From Hydrogenophilales bacterium 16-61-112 (GTDB taxonomy: Bacteria; Pseudomonadota; Gammaproteobacteria; Burkholderiales; Thiobacillaceae), in NCBI GenBank assembly GCA_002257045.1, contig NCHD01000008.1, positions 25,953-89,952 on the forward strand: a stretch of DNA of 64,000 nt, read 5' to 3'. Below are positions 45,390 through 55,564 of the stretch, piece after piece. Each line of letters begins with the position of its first letter. Position 1 is the first letter of the stretch. The notes beneath the pieces are model-generated. The model worked only from the letters and a program-made list of their open reading frames with translations. It ran no database searches and was not told where the DNA came from. Made by a program: the position numbers and the translations under genes.

Positions 45390-46151
45390 TCAATGCACGG
45401 TGTCGTCACCCGCGCCACAGCATTTTTTGTATTTCTTGCCGCTGCCGCAGGGGCAAAGGTCGTTGCGGCCGGGTTCGGGTTCCCTGCGGATCGGGGCGTG
45501 CGGGACGAAGCCGCGGTCGAGCCAGAATTCGCGCAGGTCGTAGGCGCCCCAGATGGCGCTGGCGACGTGTTCGTCGCGGTTGAGCTTGCGTTCTTCTGGC
45601 GTCCAGTCGGCTTCCGGGGTGATGAGCGCGTAAAACGGGTCGAGGCAGGCGTCGACGAAGGTTTCGTCCTTGCTGTCTTCCGGCAGTGACCAGTCGTCTT
45701 CCCAGTGTTCAACCACGATCAGGAAACCGGCCGCCCACAATTGTCCGTAGGCAGGCATGTCCTGCCGGACTTCCTCGGCTTCCTTTTTGGGCAGTTCACT
45801 CAGCAGGCCTTCCCAGTCCATGATTAGCGGCGACAGGGCCTTGGGGTCGGCGAGGTTTTCCACCGGGGCGGCCAGCGCGCGCGCGATCTCGTTCCAGCGG
45901 CGGTTGAAGAAGTCCATGAACTGGCGCGTTTCGGCTTCATCCTTGAACACGCTGACGTCCGGATCGGCAAACAGCACCGGGAAATATTCGCTTGGCAGGA
46001 TGAGGCGGGGCGCTACCAGCAGTGCGGTGGCGAAGCCGTCGATGCCTTCGAGCGACAGCGCAATGTCGGCGCGCTCCGCAATGTCGTGAATCAGATCGCT
46101 GTAAGCGGCCAGTTCGTCGTTGGACAGCGGTTTGTTTGAAGTGGGGGTCAT
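45390..46151 (-). CDS. YecA/UPF0149-like protein with C-terminal SEC-C motif
   Basis: This 253-residue protein has a YecA/UPF0149-like alpha-helical body: [18 protein letters not shown], and [16 protein letters not shown]. It ends in a SEC-C zinc motif, [19 protein letters not shown] (CxC...CC). SEC-C modules bind zinc and often mediate contact with SecB or the ribosome. The ATG at 46151 begins the family pattern; the frame upstream continues but overlaps the neighbouring promoter region. Function unknown. Confidence 0.85.
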   Translation of the reverse strand: MTPTSNKPLSNDELAAYSDLIHDIAERADIALSLEGIDGFATALLVAPRLILPSEYFPVLFADPDVSVFKDEAETRQFMDFFNRRWNEIARALAAPVENLADPKALSPLIMDWEGLLSELPKKEAEEVRQDMPAYGQLWAAGFLIVVEHWEDDWSLPEDSKDETFVDACLDPFYALITPEADWTPEERKLNRDEHVASAIWGAYDLREFWLDRGFVPHAPIRREPEPGRNDLCPCGSGKKYKKCCGAGDDTVH

Positions 46152-46200
46152 AAGCGCTTTCGTGGCGGCGGGGTGAGGGCGGGCGCGGTAAAATCCAGCC

Positions 46201-46881
46201 ATGAATTTTACCGCGCCCGCCCTGTTTGCATCCGTGTTTCCCGAACCCTTTCATCTGCTTGGATGGGCCGGGCTGGCGATTCTGGGCTGGCGCTGGCTGA
46301 TGTCGGGCGACTGGCGGCAACTGGCTGACCCGCAGCGCCTGAACCTGTTTCTGGGCGCTACCGTGGTGGTGCTGGCCTTGTGGCAGATACGCACCGGCGT
46401 GAAGCCGGGCTTGTCGTTTCATTTGTATGGCATGGCGGCGTTGACGCTGATGTTCGGTTTCTGGCGCGCCACGTTTGCCGGGGTGCTGATTCTGGTTGTC
46501 GACGCGATATTCGGCCGCGGCAGCTGGGCTGCGATCGGGATCGACGCGCTGGTGATGGCTGCGCTGCCTGCTCTGGTGAGCTGGTATGTGTTCCGCCTGC
46601 TGGAGCGCGTCTTGCCGAATCATTTTTTCATCTATGTGCTGGGCAATGGCTTTTTCGGCGCGGCGCTGACGGTGGTGGCTATCGGGCTGGCAACGACAGC
46701 GCTGATGGCGCTGGCCGGTGCGTACCCGCTCGATTACCTGCTCTCCCACTACACGCCGTATGCGCTGCTGATCAGCTGGGGCGAGGCGTTCACGACCGGC
46801 ATGATGATTACGGTGATGGTGGTCTACCGGCCGGACTGGGTCGAAAGCTTTGATGACGCGCGGTACATCAAGAACAAGTAA
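46201..46881 (+). CDS. CbiM-like energy-coupling-factor transporter membrane protein
   Basis: This 226-residue protein has about six to seven membrane segments. Blocks such as [34 protein letters not shown] and [25 protein letters not shown] match energy-coupling factor permeases of the CbiM type. No ATPase or T-component gene is adjacent. Such orphan copies are common in betaproteobacteria. The metal, if any, is unknown. A TAAAAT at 46189-46194 lies only 6 bases before the ATG, so the transcript may be leaderless. Confidence 0.78.
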   Translation: MNFTAPALFASVFPEPFHLLGWAGLAILGWRWLMSGDWRQLADPQRLNLFLGATVVVLALWQIRTGVKPGLSFHLYGMAALTLMFGFWRATFAGVLILVVDAIFGRGSWAAIGIDALVMAALPALVSWYVFRLLERVLPNHFFIYVLGNGFFGAALTVVAIGLATTALMALAGAYPLDYLLSHYTPYALLISWGEAFTTGMMITVMVVYRPDWVESFDDARYIKNK

Positions 46882-46919
46882 GCCTTTTTTCTTCGCGCTG
46901 CCGCGCGGATCGTTTTGAA

Positions 46920-49900
46920 TTGTCGAGCCCTGATTTGAAAATCCACTATCCCGACCTGCCCGTCAGCGCCCGCCGAGACGACATCCTCGCTGCGTTGCAA
47001 GCCCATCGTGTGTTGATCCTGTGCGGCGAAACCGGCTCGGGCAAGACCACCCAGATTCCCAAGATGTGCATGGAGGCGGGCGTCCGGCCGGGCAAGCTGA
47101 TCGGCTGCACCCAGCCGCGCCGCATCGCCGCGCGCGCGGTGGCCACCCGCATCGCGCAGGAACTCGGCGGCGAGTTGGGTGGCGTGGTCGGCTACAAGGT
47201 GCGCTTCACCGACAAGGTGCGCCATGACACCGCGATCAAGGTGATGACCGACGGCATTCTGCTGGCCGAGAGCCAGGGCGATCCGCTGCTCTCGCGCTAC
47301 GACACGATCATCATCGACGAGGCGCACGAGCGCAGCCTCAACATCGATTTTCTGCTGGGTTATCTGAAGACGCTGGTGGAGAAACGTACCGATCTGCGCG
47401 TGGTGATTACGTCCGCCACCATCGACGCCGAACGCTTTTCGCAGCACTTTGGTGGCGCACCGGTGATCGAAGTGTCGGGGCGCACCTACCCGGTGGAAGT
47501 CCGCTGGCGGCCGATCGAGCGTGAGGAACCCGCCACCCCGGCCAAGGGCGAGCGCGAGAAAAAAGACAAGGACGCACCGGACCAGATCGCCGCCATCCTC
47601 GACGCCACCGACGAACTGGCGCGTCTCGGTTCCGGCGACATCCTGGTATTCCTGCCGGGCGAGCGCGAGATCCGCGACACCGCCGAGGCGTTGCGCAAGC
47701 ATCACCCGCCCGGCACCGAAATCTTGCCGTTGTTTTCGCGGCTGTCGGTGGCCGAGCAGGACGCGATTTTCAAGCCGTCCAACCAGTCGCGGCGCATCGT
47801 GCTGGCGACCAACGTGGCGGAAACCTCGCTCACCGTGCCGGGCATCCGCTATGTGATCGACCCCGGCACCGCGCGGGTGAAGCGGTATTCGGCGCGCAAC
47901 AAGGTCGAGCAGCTGCTGATCGAAAAAGTCTCGCAGGCGTCGGCCAACCAGCGCGCCGGACGCTGTGGCCGGGTGGCGGACGGCGTGTGCATCCGGCTGT
48001 ACGACGAAACCGATTTCGCCAACCGCCCGCGCTTCACCGATCCCGAATTGCTGCGCTCCTCGCTGGCCGGCGTCATCCTGCGCATGAAGACGCTGGGGCT
48101 GGGCGATGTGGTGGGCTTCCCCTTCATCGACGCGCCGAGCACGCGCCTGGTGAGCGATGGCTACCAACTGCTGGCTGAACTGCACGCGCTGGACGAGCAG
48201 GGGCGGCTCACCGAGATCGGCAAGAAGCTCGGCAAGCTGCCGCTCGACCCGCGCATTGCCAGAATGTTGTTGGCGGCGGAACAGCAGCGTTGCGTTAACG
48301 AGGTGTTGATCATCGCCAGCGCGCTGTCGGTGCAGGACCCGCGCGACCGGCCGATGGAGCGCGCGCAGGCGGCGGATGAAAAACACAAGCTGTTCGCCGA
48401 CGAGCGCTCCGATTTCATGGGCTGGCTGAAGCTGTGGTGCTGGTACGAAGAACAGGTGAAGCACAAGAAAACCAACCGCCAGCTGCAAACCTTGTTGCAG
48501 GATCATTTTCTGTCGCCGCGGCGGATGCGCGAGTGGCGCGACATTCACGGCCAGTTGCATGCGCAGGTGAGCGAACTCGGGCTGCGCGAGAACGAAAAGG
48601 ACGCCGGCTACGACACGATTCATCAGGCTTTGCTGACCGGCCTGCTCGGCAATATCGGTTTCAAGTCGGATGACGTCAAGGCGCGCGCCAAACCCGGCGA
48701 AGGCAATTATCAGGGTGCGCGCGGCATCAAGCTGTCGATTCATCCCGGTTCGGCGCTGGCGAAAAAGGGCCCGAAGTGGGTGATGGCGGCCGAGCTGACC
48801 GACACCGGCCGCCTGCTGGCGCGCACGGTTGCCGAGGTGCGTCCGGAGTGGATCGAGGCAGCCGGACAGCATCTGCTGACGCGCATGTTCATCGAACCGC
48901 ACTGGGAGAAGGAGGGCGCGCGCGTGGTGGCGTTCGAGCGTGTCAGCCTGTACGGCATCACCCTGGTGGCGCGGCGCAAGATTCACTACGGCAGCATCGA
49001 CCCCGAGCTGTCGCGCGAGCTGTTCATCCGCGGTGCGCTGGTGGCGGGCGAATACGACACGCAGGCGAAATGGCTGCCGCACAATCGGGCGCTGGTTCAG
49101 GAAATCGAGGACCTCGAACACAAGGCGCGCAAGTCGGGCGTGTGGCTGGACGAGGAGCGCATATTCCGCGTGTTCGACGCGCGCATTCCCGCCGGCATTC
49201 ACAACGGCGCGGCATTCGAAAAATGGCGGCAGCAGGCCGAGGCCGCGAATCCGAAAATCATGTACCTGCAACGCGAGGACATCCTCGGTGAAGGTCTGGG
49301 CGCGGATCACAATCTGTTTCCCGAAACCATGCTGGTCGACGGCGTGGCGTGCAAGCTCAAATACCGCTTCGAGCCCGGCCATGCGCTAGACGGTGTGACG
49401 CTGCAGCTGCCGCTGTATCTGCTCAACCGCATCGAGGCGGCGCAGGCGGACTGGCTGGTGCCCGGCCTCATTCGCGAAAAGCTCACCGCATTGCTGAAGT
49501 TGCTGCCCAAGGACAAGCGTCGTCCGCTGATTCCGCTGCCCGATGCGGTGACGGCATTCCTGAGCGTGGCGCAGCCGGGCGTGCAGATTTTGACTGCCGC
49601 TCTGGCGGCCTACATCCGCAAGAAGACCGGCACCGACATTCATCCGGACGACTGGTCGGGTGAATTTTCGCCGCACCTGAAAATGAACTTCAGCGTGATC
49701 GACGACAGCGGGCAGGAACTCGCCAGCGGGCGCGATCTTGCCGCCTTGCGCCAGCAGCTGGGCGGCGCGGCGCGCATCACCTATGGCGGCGGCGCGGAAG
49801 ACAGCGAGTTCGAGCGCACCGGGCTGCTGGAATGGAATTTTGGCGACCTGCCGGAACAGGTGAAATTCAAGCGCGGCGGACGCGAACTGACGGGCTATCC

Positions 49901-50678
49901 CGCGCTGGTCGATACAGGCGAGAGCGTTGACCTGCGTTTGCTCGACACGGCCGACGCGGCGACCAGCGAAACCCGGCGCGGGGTGGTGCGGTTGTTGCGC
50001 ATCGCCCTGGTCGCCCAGTTCAAGCAGCTCGATAAAGACCTGTCGCGTGAAACTGCCTTGGCGCTTAAATTCCGCAACTTTGGCAGCGCCGAACAATTGC
50101 GTGAGGCCCTGATCAATGCGATCGCCACCCGCGCGCTGCTGGGCGACGACGACACGCCGCGCAAACAGAAGGAATTCGACAAGCAAAAGGAGCGCGCCAA
50201 GCCCAAGGTCGCGGTAGTCAAGCAGGCGCTGCTGCGCGACGTGGCGGAGATTCTCGACCTGCACGCGCAGGTGGCCGCGCGCCTGTATGCCAAGCCGCAG
50301 TTCACCGCTGCGATGCGCGATGAAACGTCGCATCTGGCCAACCTGGTCCCCGCTGATTTCATCACCGCCACCGCGTGGGCGCACTTGCGCGACCTGCCGC
50401 GTTACCTGCGCGGCATCCTCAAGCGGCTGGAAAAATTGCCCGCCTCCGAGGTGCGCGATTCGCGCGGCATGGCCAGCGTGCTGACGCTGCAGAACAAGTA
50501 TCTGGCGCGGCGCGCGCAGGTGAAAGGCGAGCTGCCTGCGGTGCTGGACGATTTTCGCTGGCAACTGGAGGAGCTGCGGATTTCACTGTTTGCGCAGGAA
50601 CTGAAAACGCCGTATCCCGTATCCGCCAAGCGCCTCGACAAGCTGTGGGACGAGCTTGCCAGACAGCCTCTGAATTGA
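46920..50678 (+). CDS. hrpA: ATP-dependent RNA helicase HrpA
   Basis: This 1252-residue DEAH-box helicase shows Walker A GETGSGKTTQIPK, DEAH in IIIDEAHERSLNIDFLLGYLK, motif III SATID, the RecA2 block NVAETSLTVPGIRYVIDPG and QRAGRCGR, then HA2/OB regions and the long C-terminal DUF3418 part of HrpA. It unwinds RNA and acts in mRNA processing and ribosome rescue. The start is TTG at 46920, with the helicase domain beginning about 25 residues later. It is followed 14 bp on by the CDP-alcohol phosphatidyltransferase gene. Confidence 0.95.
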   Translation: MSSPDLKIHYPDLPVSARRDDILAALQAHRVLILCGETGSGKTTQIPKMCMEAGVRPGKLIGCTQPRRIAARAVATRIAQELGGELGGVVGYKVRFTDKVRHDTAIKVMTDGILLAESQGDPLLSRYDTIIIDEAHERSLNIDFLLGYLKTLVEKRTDLRVVITSATIDAERFSQHFGGAPVIEVSGRTYPVEVRWRPIEREEPATPAKGEREKKDKDAPDQIAAILDATDELARLGSGDILVFLPGEREIRDTAEALRKHHPPGTEILPLFSRLSVAEQDAIFKPSNQSRRIVLATNVAETSLTVPGIRYVIDPGTARVKRYSARNKVEQLLIEKVSQASANQRAGRCGRVADGVCIRLYDETDFANRPRFTDPELLRSSLAGVILRMKTLGLGDVVGFPFIDAPSTRLVSDGYQLLAELHALDEQGRLTEIGKKLGKLPLDPRIARMLLAAEQQRCVNEVLIIASALSVQDPRDRPMERAQAADEKHKLFADERSDFMGWLKLWCWYEEQVKHKKTNRQLQTLLQDHFLSPRRMREWRDIHGQLHAQVSELGLRENEKDAGYDTIHQALLTGLLGNIGFKSDDVKARAKPGEGNYQGARGIKLSIHPGSALAKKGPKWVMAAELTDTGRLLARTVAEVRPEWIEAAGQHLLTRMFIEPHWEKEGARVVAFERVSLYGITLVARRKIHYGSIDPELSRELFIRGALVAGEYDTQAKWLPHNRALVQEIEDLEHKARKSGVWLDEERIFRVFDARIPAGIHNGAAFEKWRQQAEAANPKIMYLQREDILGEGLGADHNLFPETMLVDGVACKLKYRFEPGHALDGVTLQLPLYLLNRIEAAQADWLVPGLIREKLTALLKLLPKDKRRPLIPLPDAVTAFLSVAQPGVQILTAALAAYIRKKTGTDIHPDDWSGEFSPHLKMNFSVIDDSGQELASGRDLAALRQQLGGAARITYGGGAEDSEFERTGLLEWNFGDLPEQVKFKRGGRELTGYPALVDTGESVDLRLLDTADAATSETRRGVVRLLRIALVAQFKQLDKDLSRETALALKFRNFGSAEQLREALINAIATRALLGDDDTPRKQKEFDKQKERAKPKVAVVKQALLRDVAEILDLHAQVAARLYAKPQFTAAMRDETSHLANLVPADFITATAWAHLRDLPRYLRGILKRLEKLPASEVRDSRGMASVLTLQNKYLARRAQVKGELPAVLDDFRWQLEELRISLFAQELKTPYPVSAKRLDKLWDELARQPLN

Positions 50679-50692
50679 GTAGGGTTCACCCC

Positions 50693-51268
50693 ATGAGCGA
50701 GCGCATATTCAATTTGCCGAATGTCATTTCAATGCTGCGGCTGGTGGCCGTGCCGGTGGTGGCGTGGCTGATCCTGCAGCAGCGCTGGGAGGCCGCCAGC
50801 TGGCTGTTTCTGGCGGCGGCCGTATCGGACGGCATCGACGGCCTGCTGGCGCGCTGGCTCAATCAGATGACGCAACTGGGCGCCACGCTCGACACCATTG
50901 CCGACAAGGCGCTGGGCGTGGTGACCCTGGTGTTGCTGACGCAGGCGGGGGCGATTCCGCTGTGGGTGACGCTGGCGATTCTGCTGCGCGACAGCATCAT
51001 CGTGCTGGGCGCATTGAGCTATCGGGGGATGGCGGGGCATCTGGAAATCCACCCCACCTGGCTCGGCAAGACGCATATGTTTGCCGAGTTCGCCTTGTTG
51101 GTACTGGTGCTCGCTGATCTGGCCCGTGTGCTCAGAATAGATGCGTGGCTGACCGCGTTATTCGTGAGCGTGTTCGTCATCGCCGTGGTGTCCGGCGTGC
51201 AATACGTATGGATCTGGGGTGCCAAAGCGCGTCGCGAGCGCGCGGCAGCCCGCTTGAAATCTTACTGA
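50693..51268 (+). CDS. CDP-alcohol phosphatidyltransferase family protein (PgsA-like)
   Basis: This 191-residue membrane protein has the CDP-OH-P signature: DGLLAR, then G and two D residues in LGATLDTIADK (DGxxAR-x8-G-x3-D-x3-D). It joins CDP-diacylglycerol to an alcohol such as glycerol phosphate. The opening FNLPNVISMLRL matches PgsA-like enzymes. A dedicated PssA lies at 61389, so this one is more likely phosphatidylglycerophosphate synthase or a cardiolipin-type enzyme. The ATG at 50693 follows hrpA by 14 bp. Confidence 0.85.
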   Translation: MSERIFNLPNVISMLRLVAVPVVAWLILQQRWEAASWLFLAAAVSDGIDGLLARWLNQMTQLGATLDTIADKALGVVTLVLLTQAGAIPLWVTLAILLRDSIIVLGALSYRGMAGHLEIHPTWLGKTHMFAEFALLVLVLADLARVLRIDAWLTALFVSVFVIAVVSGVQYVWIWGAKARRERAAARLKSY

Positions 51269-51807
51269 GCCGAGCGTTGCAGCTTGCGCAGGATATTCGC
51301 CACTTCCTGTGCGTGACGCGCCGGATCGACCTTGTCAAAGCGCGCAGCGATGCGGCCGTCCGGCCCGATGATGAAGGTGCGGCGACGGGCAAATTTCACC
51401 AGCCCAAGATTCAGCAGGCTGTCGTAGGCCGCAGCCGTGCGCCCATCCGGATCGGATAGCAACGGAAACGGTAACTGATATTTGCGGGCAAAGTCGGTGT
51501 GCGAACGGGCGTCATCCACACTCACCCCCACAACCGCCGCGCCAAGATCGCCCAGCACCCCGATGTCATCGCGAAAGCGGCACGCCTCCTGCGTGCAGCC
51601 CGGCGTGTCGTCCCTGGGATAGAAATACAGCACGAGCCAGCGGCCGGCGTAATCGCCCAGACGATGCGTTTTTCCATGTTGATCCGTCCGGCTGAAATCC
51701 GGCGCCATGCTGCCTTCCACACGCTGCGTGCCCGGCCGCAACATCCACAGCACCGCGCTCGCCAGCACCAGCAATGCAGCCAGTCCACCCAATATCAGTT
51801 TGGTCAT
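51262..51807 (-). CDS. Membrane-anchored peroxiredoxin (BCP/PrxQ type)
   Basis: This 181-residue protein has an N-terminal membrane anchor or signal (residues 5-23) and then an AhpC/TSA-fold domain. The peroxidatic Cys is C71 in DDTPGCTQEAC, with resolving Cys C76, the PrxQ (BCP) arrangement. Later blocks are GVSVDDARSHTDFARKY and FPLLSDPDG. It reduces peroxides using thioredoxin. The N-terminal anchor would place it on the periplasmic face, unlike cytoplasmic BCP. Its 3' end overlaps the convergent CDP-alcohol transferase by 7 bp. GGGAGAACAC precedes the ATG. Confidence 0.9.
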   Translation of the reverse strand: MTKLILGGLAALLVLASAVLWMLRPGTQRVEGSMAPDFSRTDQHGKTHRLGDYAGRWLVLYFYPRDDTPGCTQEACRFRDDIGVLGDLGAAVVGVSVDDARSHTDFARKYQLPFPLLSDPDGRTAAAYDSLLNLGLVKFARRRTFIIGPDGRIAARFDKVDPARHAQEVANILRKLQRSAQ

Positions 51808-51861
51808 GTGTTCTCCCGAGACGCGTCACTTTAATCCATGTTCAGCGTGGATCAAGCGCCG

Positions 51862-51891
51862 TTCGGCAATCCCGGCTGGATTCGGTAGAAT
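51862..51891 (+). promoter_or_regulatory. Probable promoter of tRNA-Arg
   Basis: A TAGAAT -10-like element is at 51886-51891, with a weak TTCGGC at 51862-51867 18 bases upstream. This would place transcription within about 3 bases of the tRNA start. The -35 match is poor. Confidence 0.4.
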
Positions 51892-51899
51892 CGCGCCAC

Positions 51900-51975
51900 G
51901 CCTCGGTAGCTCAGTGGATAGAGCGACCCCCTCCTAAGGGGTAGGTCGGACGTTCGATTCGTCTTCGGGGCACCA
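51900..51975 (+). tRNA. tRNA-Arg (anticodon CCT)
   Basis: The 76-base cloverleaf has acceptor GCCTCGG paired (with G-U pairs) with TCGGGGC, discriminator A and an encoded CCA. The anticodon stem ACCCC/GGGGT encloses the loop CTCCTAA, giving CCT. tRNA-Arg genes are common integration sites, and the DNA after this one is unusual. Confidence 0.95.
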
Positions 51976-52010
51976 TTTACCAATAACAAGCCGTACCCCC
52001 AAACAACACA

Positions 52011-52043
52011 AACCCGCGTCTAGTAATGGATTGCGGGTTTTTT
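52011..52043 (+). terminator. Terminator of tRNA-Arg
   Basis: AACCCGC (52011-52017) and GCGGGTT (52033-52039) pair, followed by a T run. It lies 36 bp after the tRNA. Confidence 0.75.
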
Positions 52044-52136
52044 GCTGCCGCACCGTGTCATCGCTTAACATGGAATATCGTCATTTTTAGCGGTAGTTCT
52101 GGCGGTAGGTTGCTTTCATAAATCCGCACGGGAACC

Positions 52137-52180
52137 CTACCACTATATATATCTACCACTATATATATATAGATATAGTG
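52137..52180. repeat. AT-rich direct and inverted repeats
   Basis: CTACCACTATATATAT occurs twice in direct succession (52137-52152 and from 52153). The second copy runs into an imperfect palindrome, CACTATAT...ATATAGTG (52157-52180). In a GC-rich genome this is conspicuous. It could be a promoter, a binding array or an element end. Confidence 0.6.
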
Positions 52181-52293
52181 ATCCGCTGATCCCCTTGGAA
52201 GCCACTCTTACGTAGATTTCGCGGGGGAAGACACAAAAGCCGAACAAAACGAGTAGAATTCGAGGCGCTGGGGAAGTTGCGCCCAGCAAATGC

Positions 52294-52319
52294 AAGCCGC
52301 TCGGGAGAGCGGCTTTTTT
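52294..52319 (+). terminator. First of two tandem terminators
   Basis: AAGCCGCTC, loop GGGA, GAGCGGCTT, then T residues. A 9-bp perfect stem. It ends a transcript arriving from upstream in the island, though no gene is recognised there. Confidence 0.75.
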
Positions 52320-52322
52320 ATT

Positions 52323-52348
52323 GCCCGCCATTCGTGCGGGCTTTTTTT
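52323..52348 (+). terminator. Second of two tandem terminators
   Basis: GCCCGC (52323-52328) and GCGGGC (52336-52341) with a 7-base loop are followed by seven T residues. It lies 3 bases after the first terminator and 12 bases before the small ORF's ribosome-binding site. Confidence 0.7.
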
Positions 52349-52369
52349 CGCCCGCAAATTGGAGTTCAT

Positions 52370-52483
52370 GTGGACTACGACGACTTTTGGATGATCGTCG
52401 AGTATCTAACCAAGGTGATCAAATTCATCACCGAGGTTTTGAAGCTCGTCGAACTTCTCAAGAAACTGCGTAAGCGCAAGTAG
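52370..52483 (+). CDS. Small basic amphipathic peptide ORF, 37 residues
   Basis: A GTG at 52370 has GGAG at 52361-52364, 5 bases before it. The peptide has an acidic start (VDYDDFW), an amphipathic helix rich in Val, Ile, Leu and Lys, and a basic tail, KKLRKRK. It shows no match I recognise. It follows two strong terminators, so it would need its own promoter or be expressed as a processed RNA. Phage-like or toxin-like peptides have such shapes, but nothing confirms either. It may be spurious. Confidence 0.35.
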   Translation: MDYDDFWMIVEYLTKVIKFITEVLKLVELLKKLRKRK

Positions 52484-52817
52484 TCGTATTCCCAATCCCG
52501 TTAGCTGAGCTAGCGGCTGGGGGTGCGCGAAGAAGCGTCACTATCCAGTCGGGGCCCGTGCTCGCCCAAAATTAGTGAAAAATTGGCGATTATTCTGGCA
52601 GGCATGAAGACCATATTCATAGCCAGAGAAAAGCCAGAGTCAAGTCTAGCTAAGTAGCATAACGACGATAAGAGACCAAGACGCAAAGGTACAAACAGGG
52701 ACAGCCACAGCCTTGCTGGACAGCAAGGCCTACGGACGCGACACAACACATCGGTCGCGTGTATCGCCGTGTGATTTCTGCTGCATGTATGAATTTGTCA
52801 CGATCCTGAAAGGATGG

Positions 52818-52893
52818 TGGCGTCCCCACGGGGATTCGAACCCCGGTACCTACCGTGAAAGGGTAGTGTCCTAGGCCTCTAGACGATGGGGAC
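52818..52893 (-). tRNA. tRNA-Glu (anticodon TTC)
   Basis: The 76-base cloverleaf has acceptor GTCCCCA paired with TGGGGAC, discriminator G and an encoded CCA. The loop CTTTCAC gives anticodon TTC. It is on the minus strand, downstream of the small membrane-protein ORF and tRNA-Ala. Confidence 0.95.
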
Positions 52894-52958
52894 CTGGACG
52901 ACGGTGTAAACCTCTGAACCGTCTAGCTTTTACTCTTTTACTACTACGACTTGCGTCG

Positions 52959-53131
52959 TTACTGCTTGTTTGATAGCTGCGTTAAGGTGACGCCGAGCAA
53001 CAATCCGACGAAGCCTAATGGTACCAGCCCGAGCCAGACTTCGGCCAGTTCGACACCATGCAGCATTTTCCAAAAACCTACTGTCAGTCCGACGATGCTT
53101 AGAATCAACCCCAGTAAAGTGGTGATGACGC

Positions 53132-53144
<13 letters not shown>
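52959..53144 (-). CDS. Small two-helix membrane protein between tRNA-Ala and tRNA-Glu
   Basis: This 61-residue ORF (MHKLGVITTLLGLILSIVGLT...) encodes two hydrophobic segments, at about 5-24 and 36-55, separated by a short loop. AGGA 7 bases before the ATG at 53144 supports translation. It lies 17 bp downstream of tRNA-Ala and about 65 bp upstream of tRNA-Glu on the same strand, so it may share a transcript with both. The last codons of the GlcD-like frame overlap its start in another frame. Function unknown. Confidence 0.6.
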
Positions 53145-54633
<1,489 letters not shown>

Positions 54634-54637
<4 letters not shown>

Positions 54638-55053
54638 GCCGAATGCTCGGGCGGGAGTTGGGCGATCAGCTGGCCGATCATGTCGGCATCAAAGTCCATG
54701 CCGATATCCCAGCCGGGATTGAGCGCGATTGGAACACCTCCTCCGATGCGGCGTAACAGCCACGAAAATTCGGTCAGGATGCCGCCTGAAAAACCGGGGT
54801 AATGCTCGACAAAAGGCTTTGCGCGCTCGGGGCTGGTGAACACGACCAGCACGCGCTCGCCTTCTTCGTCTTCAATGATCAAAAGGTCGGCCTGAGTCGA
54901 ACGCTGGAAGCCCTGGATGGGGTTTTTGTCGTCACGTACCGGCATGAATAGCTGCTGGTCGATGAGGTGCAAGACAAAGGTTTCGGGATCGAGCGAACCT
55001 GCATGAACGGCAGCCAGTTGTTCTTCAAGTGCGTTGTGGGGGATGAAGTTCAT
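54634..55053 (-). CDS. SseB-like N-terminal domain protein
   Basis: This 139-residue protein has the SseB N-terminal pattern: LEEQLAAVHAGSLDPETFVLHLIDQQLFMPV, then RVLVVFTSPERAKPFVEHYPGF and FDADMIGQLI. SseB was linked to serine sensitivity in E. coli; the biochemistry is unclear. Its stop overlaps the GlcD-like start (ATGA), so the two are translationally coupled. The ATG at 55053 gives a typical N-terminus. Confidence 0.75.
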
Positions 55054-55130
55054 GGGTCACGGGCTCGCGCGGGGGTGGGGAATAAAGTGTAACCGATGGC
55101 TTGTGGGGGATGGCTGCCTTTACTGGCGAG

Positions 55131-55562
55131 TCAGGGTTTCCAGTGCTCGGGGTGAGCCCAGAAGCGCGCATTGAGCCAGTCTGGAACCGTTTTATAGCTA
55201 TCCAGATCGTAGTGAAAAATGCGCATGGCATCGGCGGTGTCTGTTGGAGACTGCATGAAGCCGAGTGCGCGGAAAGCAGTTTCGTCCAGAACCGAGTTTT
55301 TCGGGACTGCGAGGAGGATGCGCGGAGCCCTGTACATGCGCGTCTGGTTGATCAGTTGCCGGGCTTCCTGCGCGCTCAAGCCGGACAGGATGTCGACGCC
55401 CAGTGCCAGCGCGCAGGGCGAATCCGGTGGCGTGTCGCAGGTATAAACCAAGGTGTTGGGCAGCACGTCCTTTATCAGCCGGTAAGCTGTGTCATCCAGG
55501 GCGTATGCGGTTTCTGGATGCTGCTCAAGCAAGTGGCTGCGCAGGTGGTCGTGCCAATGCAT
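55131..55562 (-). CDS. Conserved hypothetical protein, possibly DUF6231
   Basis: This 143-residue cytoplasmic protein starts MHWHDHLRSHLLEQH and has a central ALALGVDILSGLSAQEARQLINQTRMYRAPRILLAV. That strand-helix-strand order suggests a degenerate nucleotide- or SAM-binding fold, without a clear glycine loop. It ends WLNARFWAHPEHWKP. I have a weak recollection of DUF6231 for such proteins but cannot confirm it. It lies 2 bp after the RDD gene and is co-oriented with it. Confidence 0.6.
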   Translation of the reverse strand: MHWHDHLRSHLLEQHPETAYALDDTAYRLIKDVLPNTLVYTCDTPPDSPCALALGVDILSGLSAQEARQLINQTRMYRAPRILLAVPKNSVLDETAFRALGFMQSPTDTADAMRIFHYDLDSYKTVPDWLNARFWAHPEHWKP

Positions 55563-55564
55563 GG

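Larger units (their letters stand above)
51976..52817. other. Low-coding island between tRNA-Arg and tRNA-Glu
   Basis: This 842-bp stretch has lower GC than its surroundings. It holds a tRNA terminator, AT-rich direct repeats, two tandem terminators, a small ORF (52370-52483) and a 20-base hairpin at 52710-52729 (GCCTTGCTG, loop GA, complement). I see no integrase gene and no repeat of the tRNA 3' end, so an integrated element is not shown. It looks like a decayed remnant or a region of small transcripts. Confidence 0.55.

Noticed and set aside
46824..49382. Long open frame (852 codons) antisense to hrpA
   Set aside because: The composition is shadow-like and it has no recognisable domain, while HrpA is complete on the other strand.
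52143..52331. Minus-strand 62-codon frame in the tRNA island
   Set aside because: It runs through the AT repeats and the terminator hairpin, and has no ribosome site or family pattern.
51900..52817. Integrated prophage or genomic island at tRNA-Arg
   Set aside because: No integrase, no structural genes and no direct repeat of the tRNA 3' end were found. It is kept only as an unexplained low-coding region.
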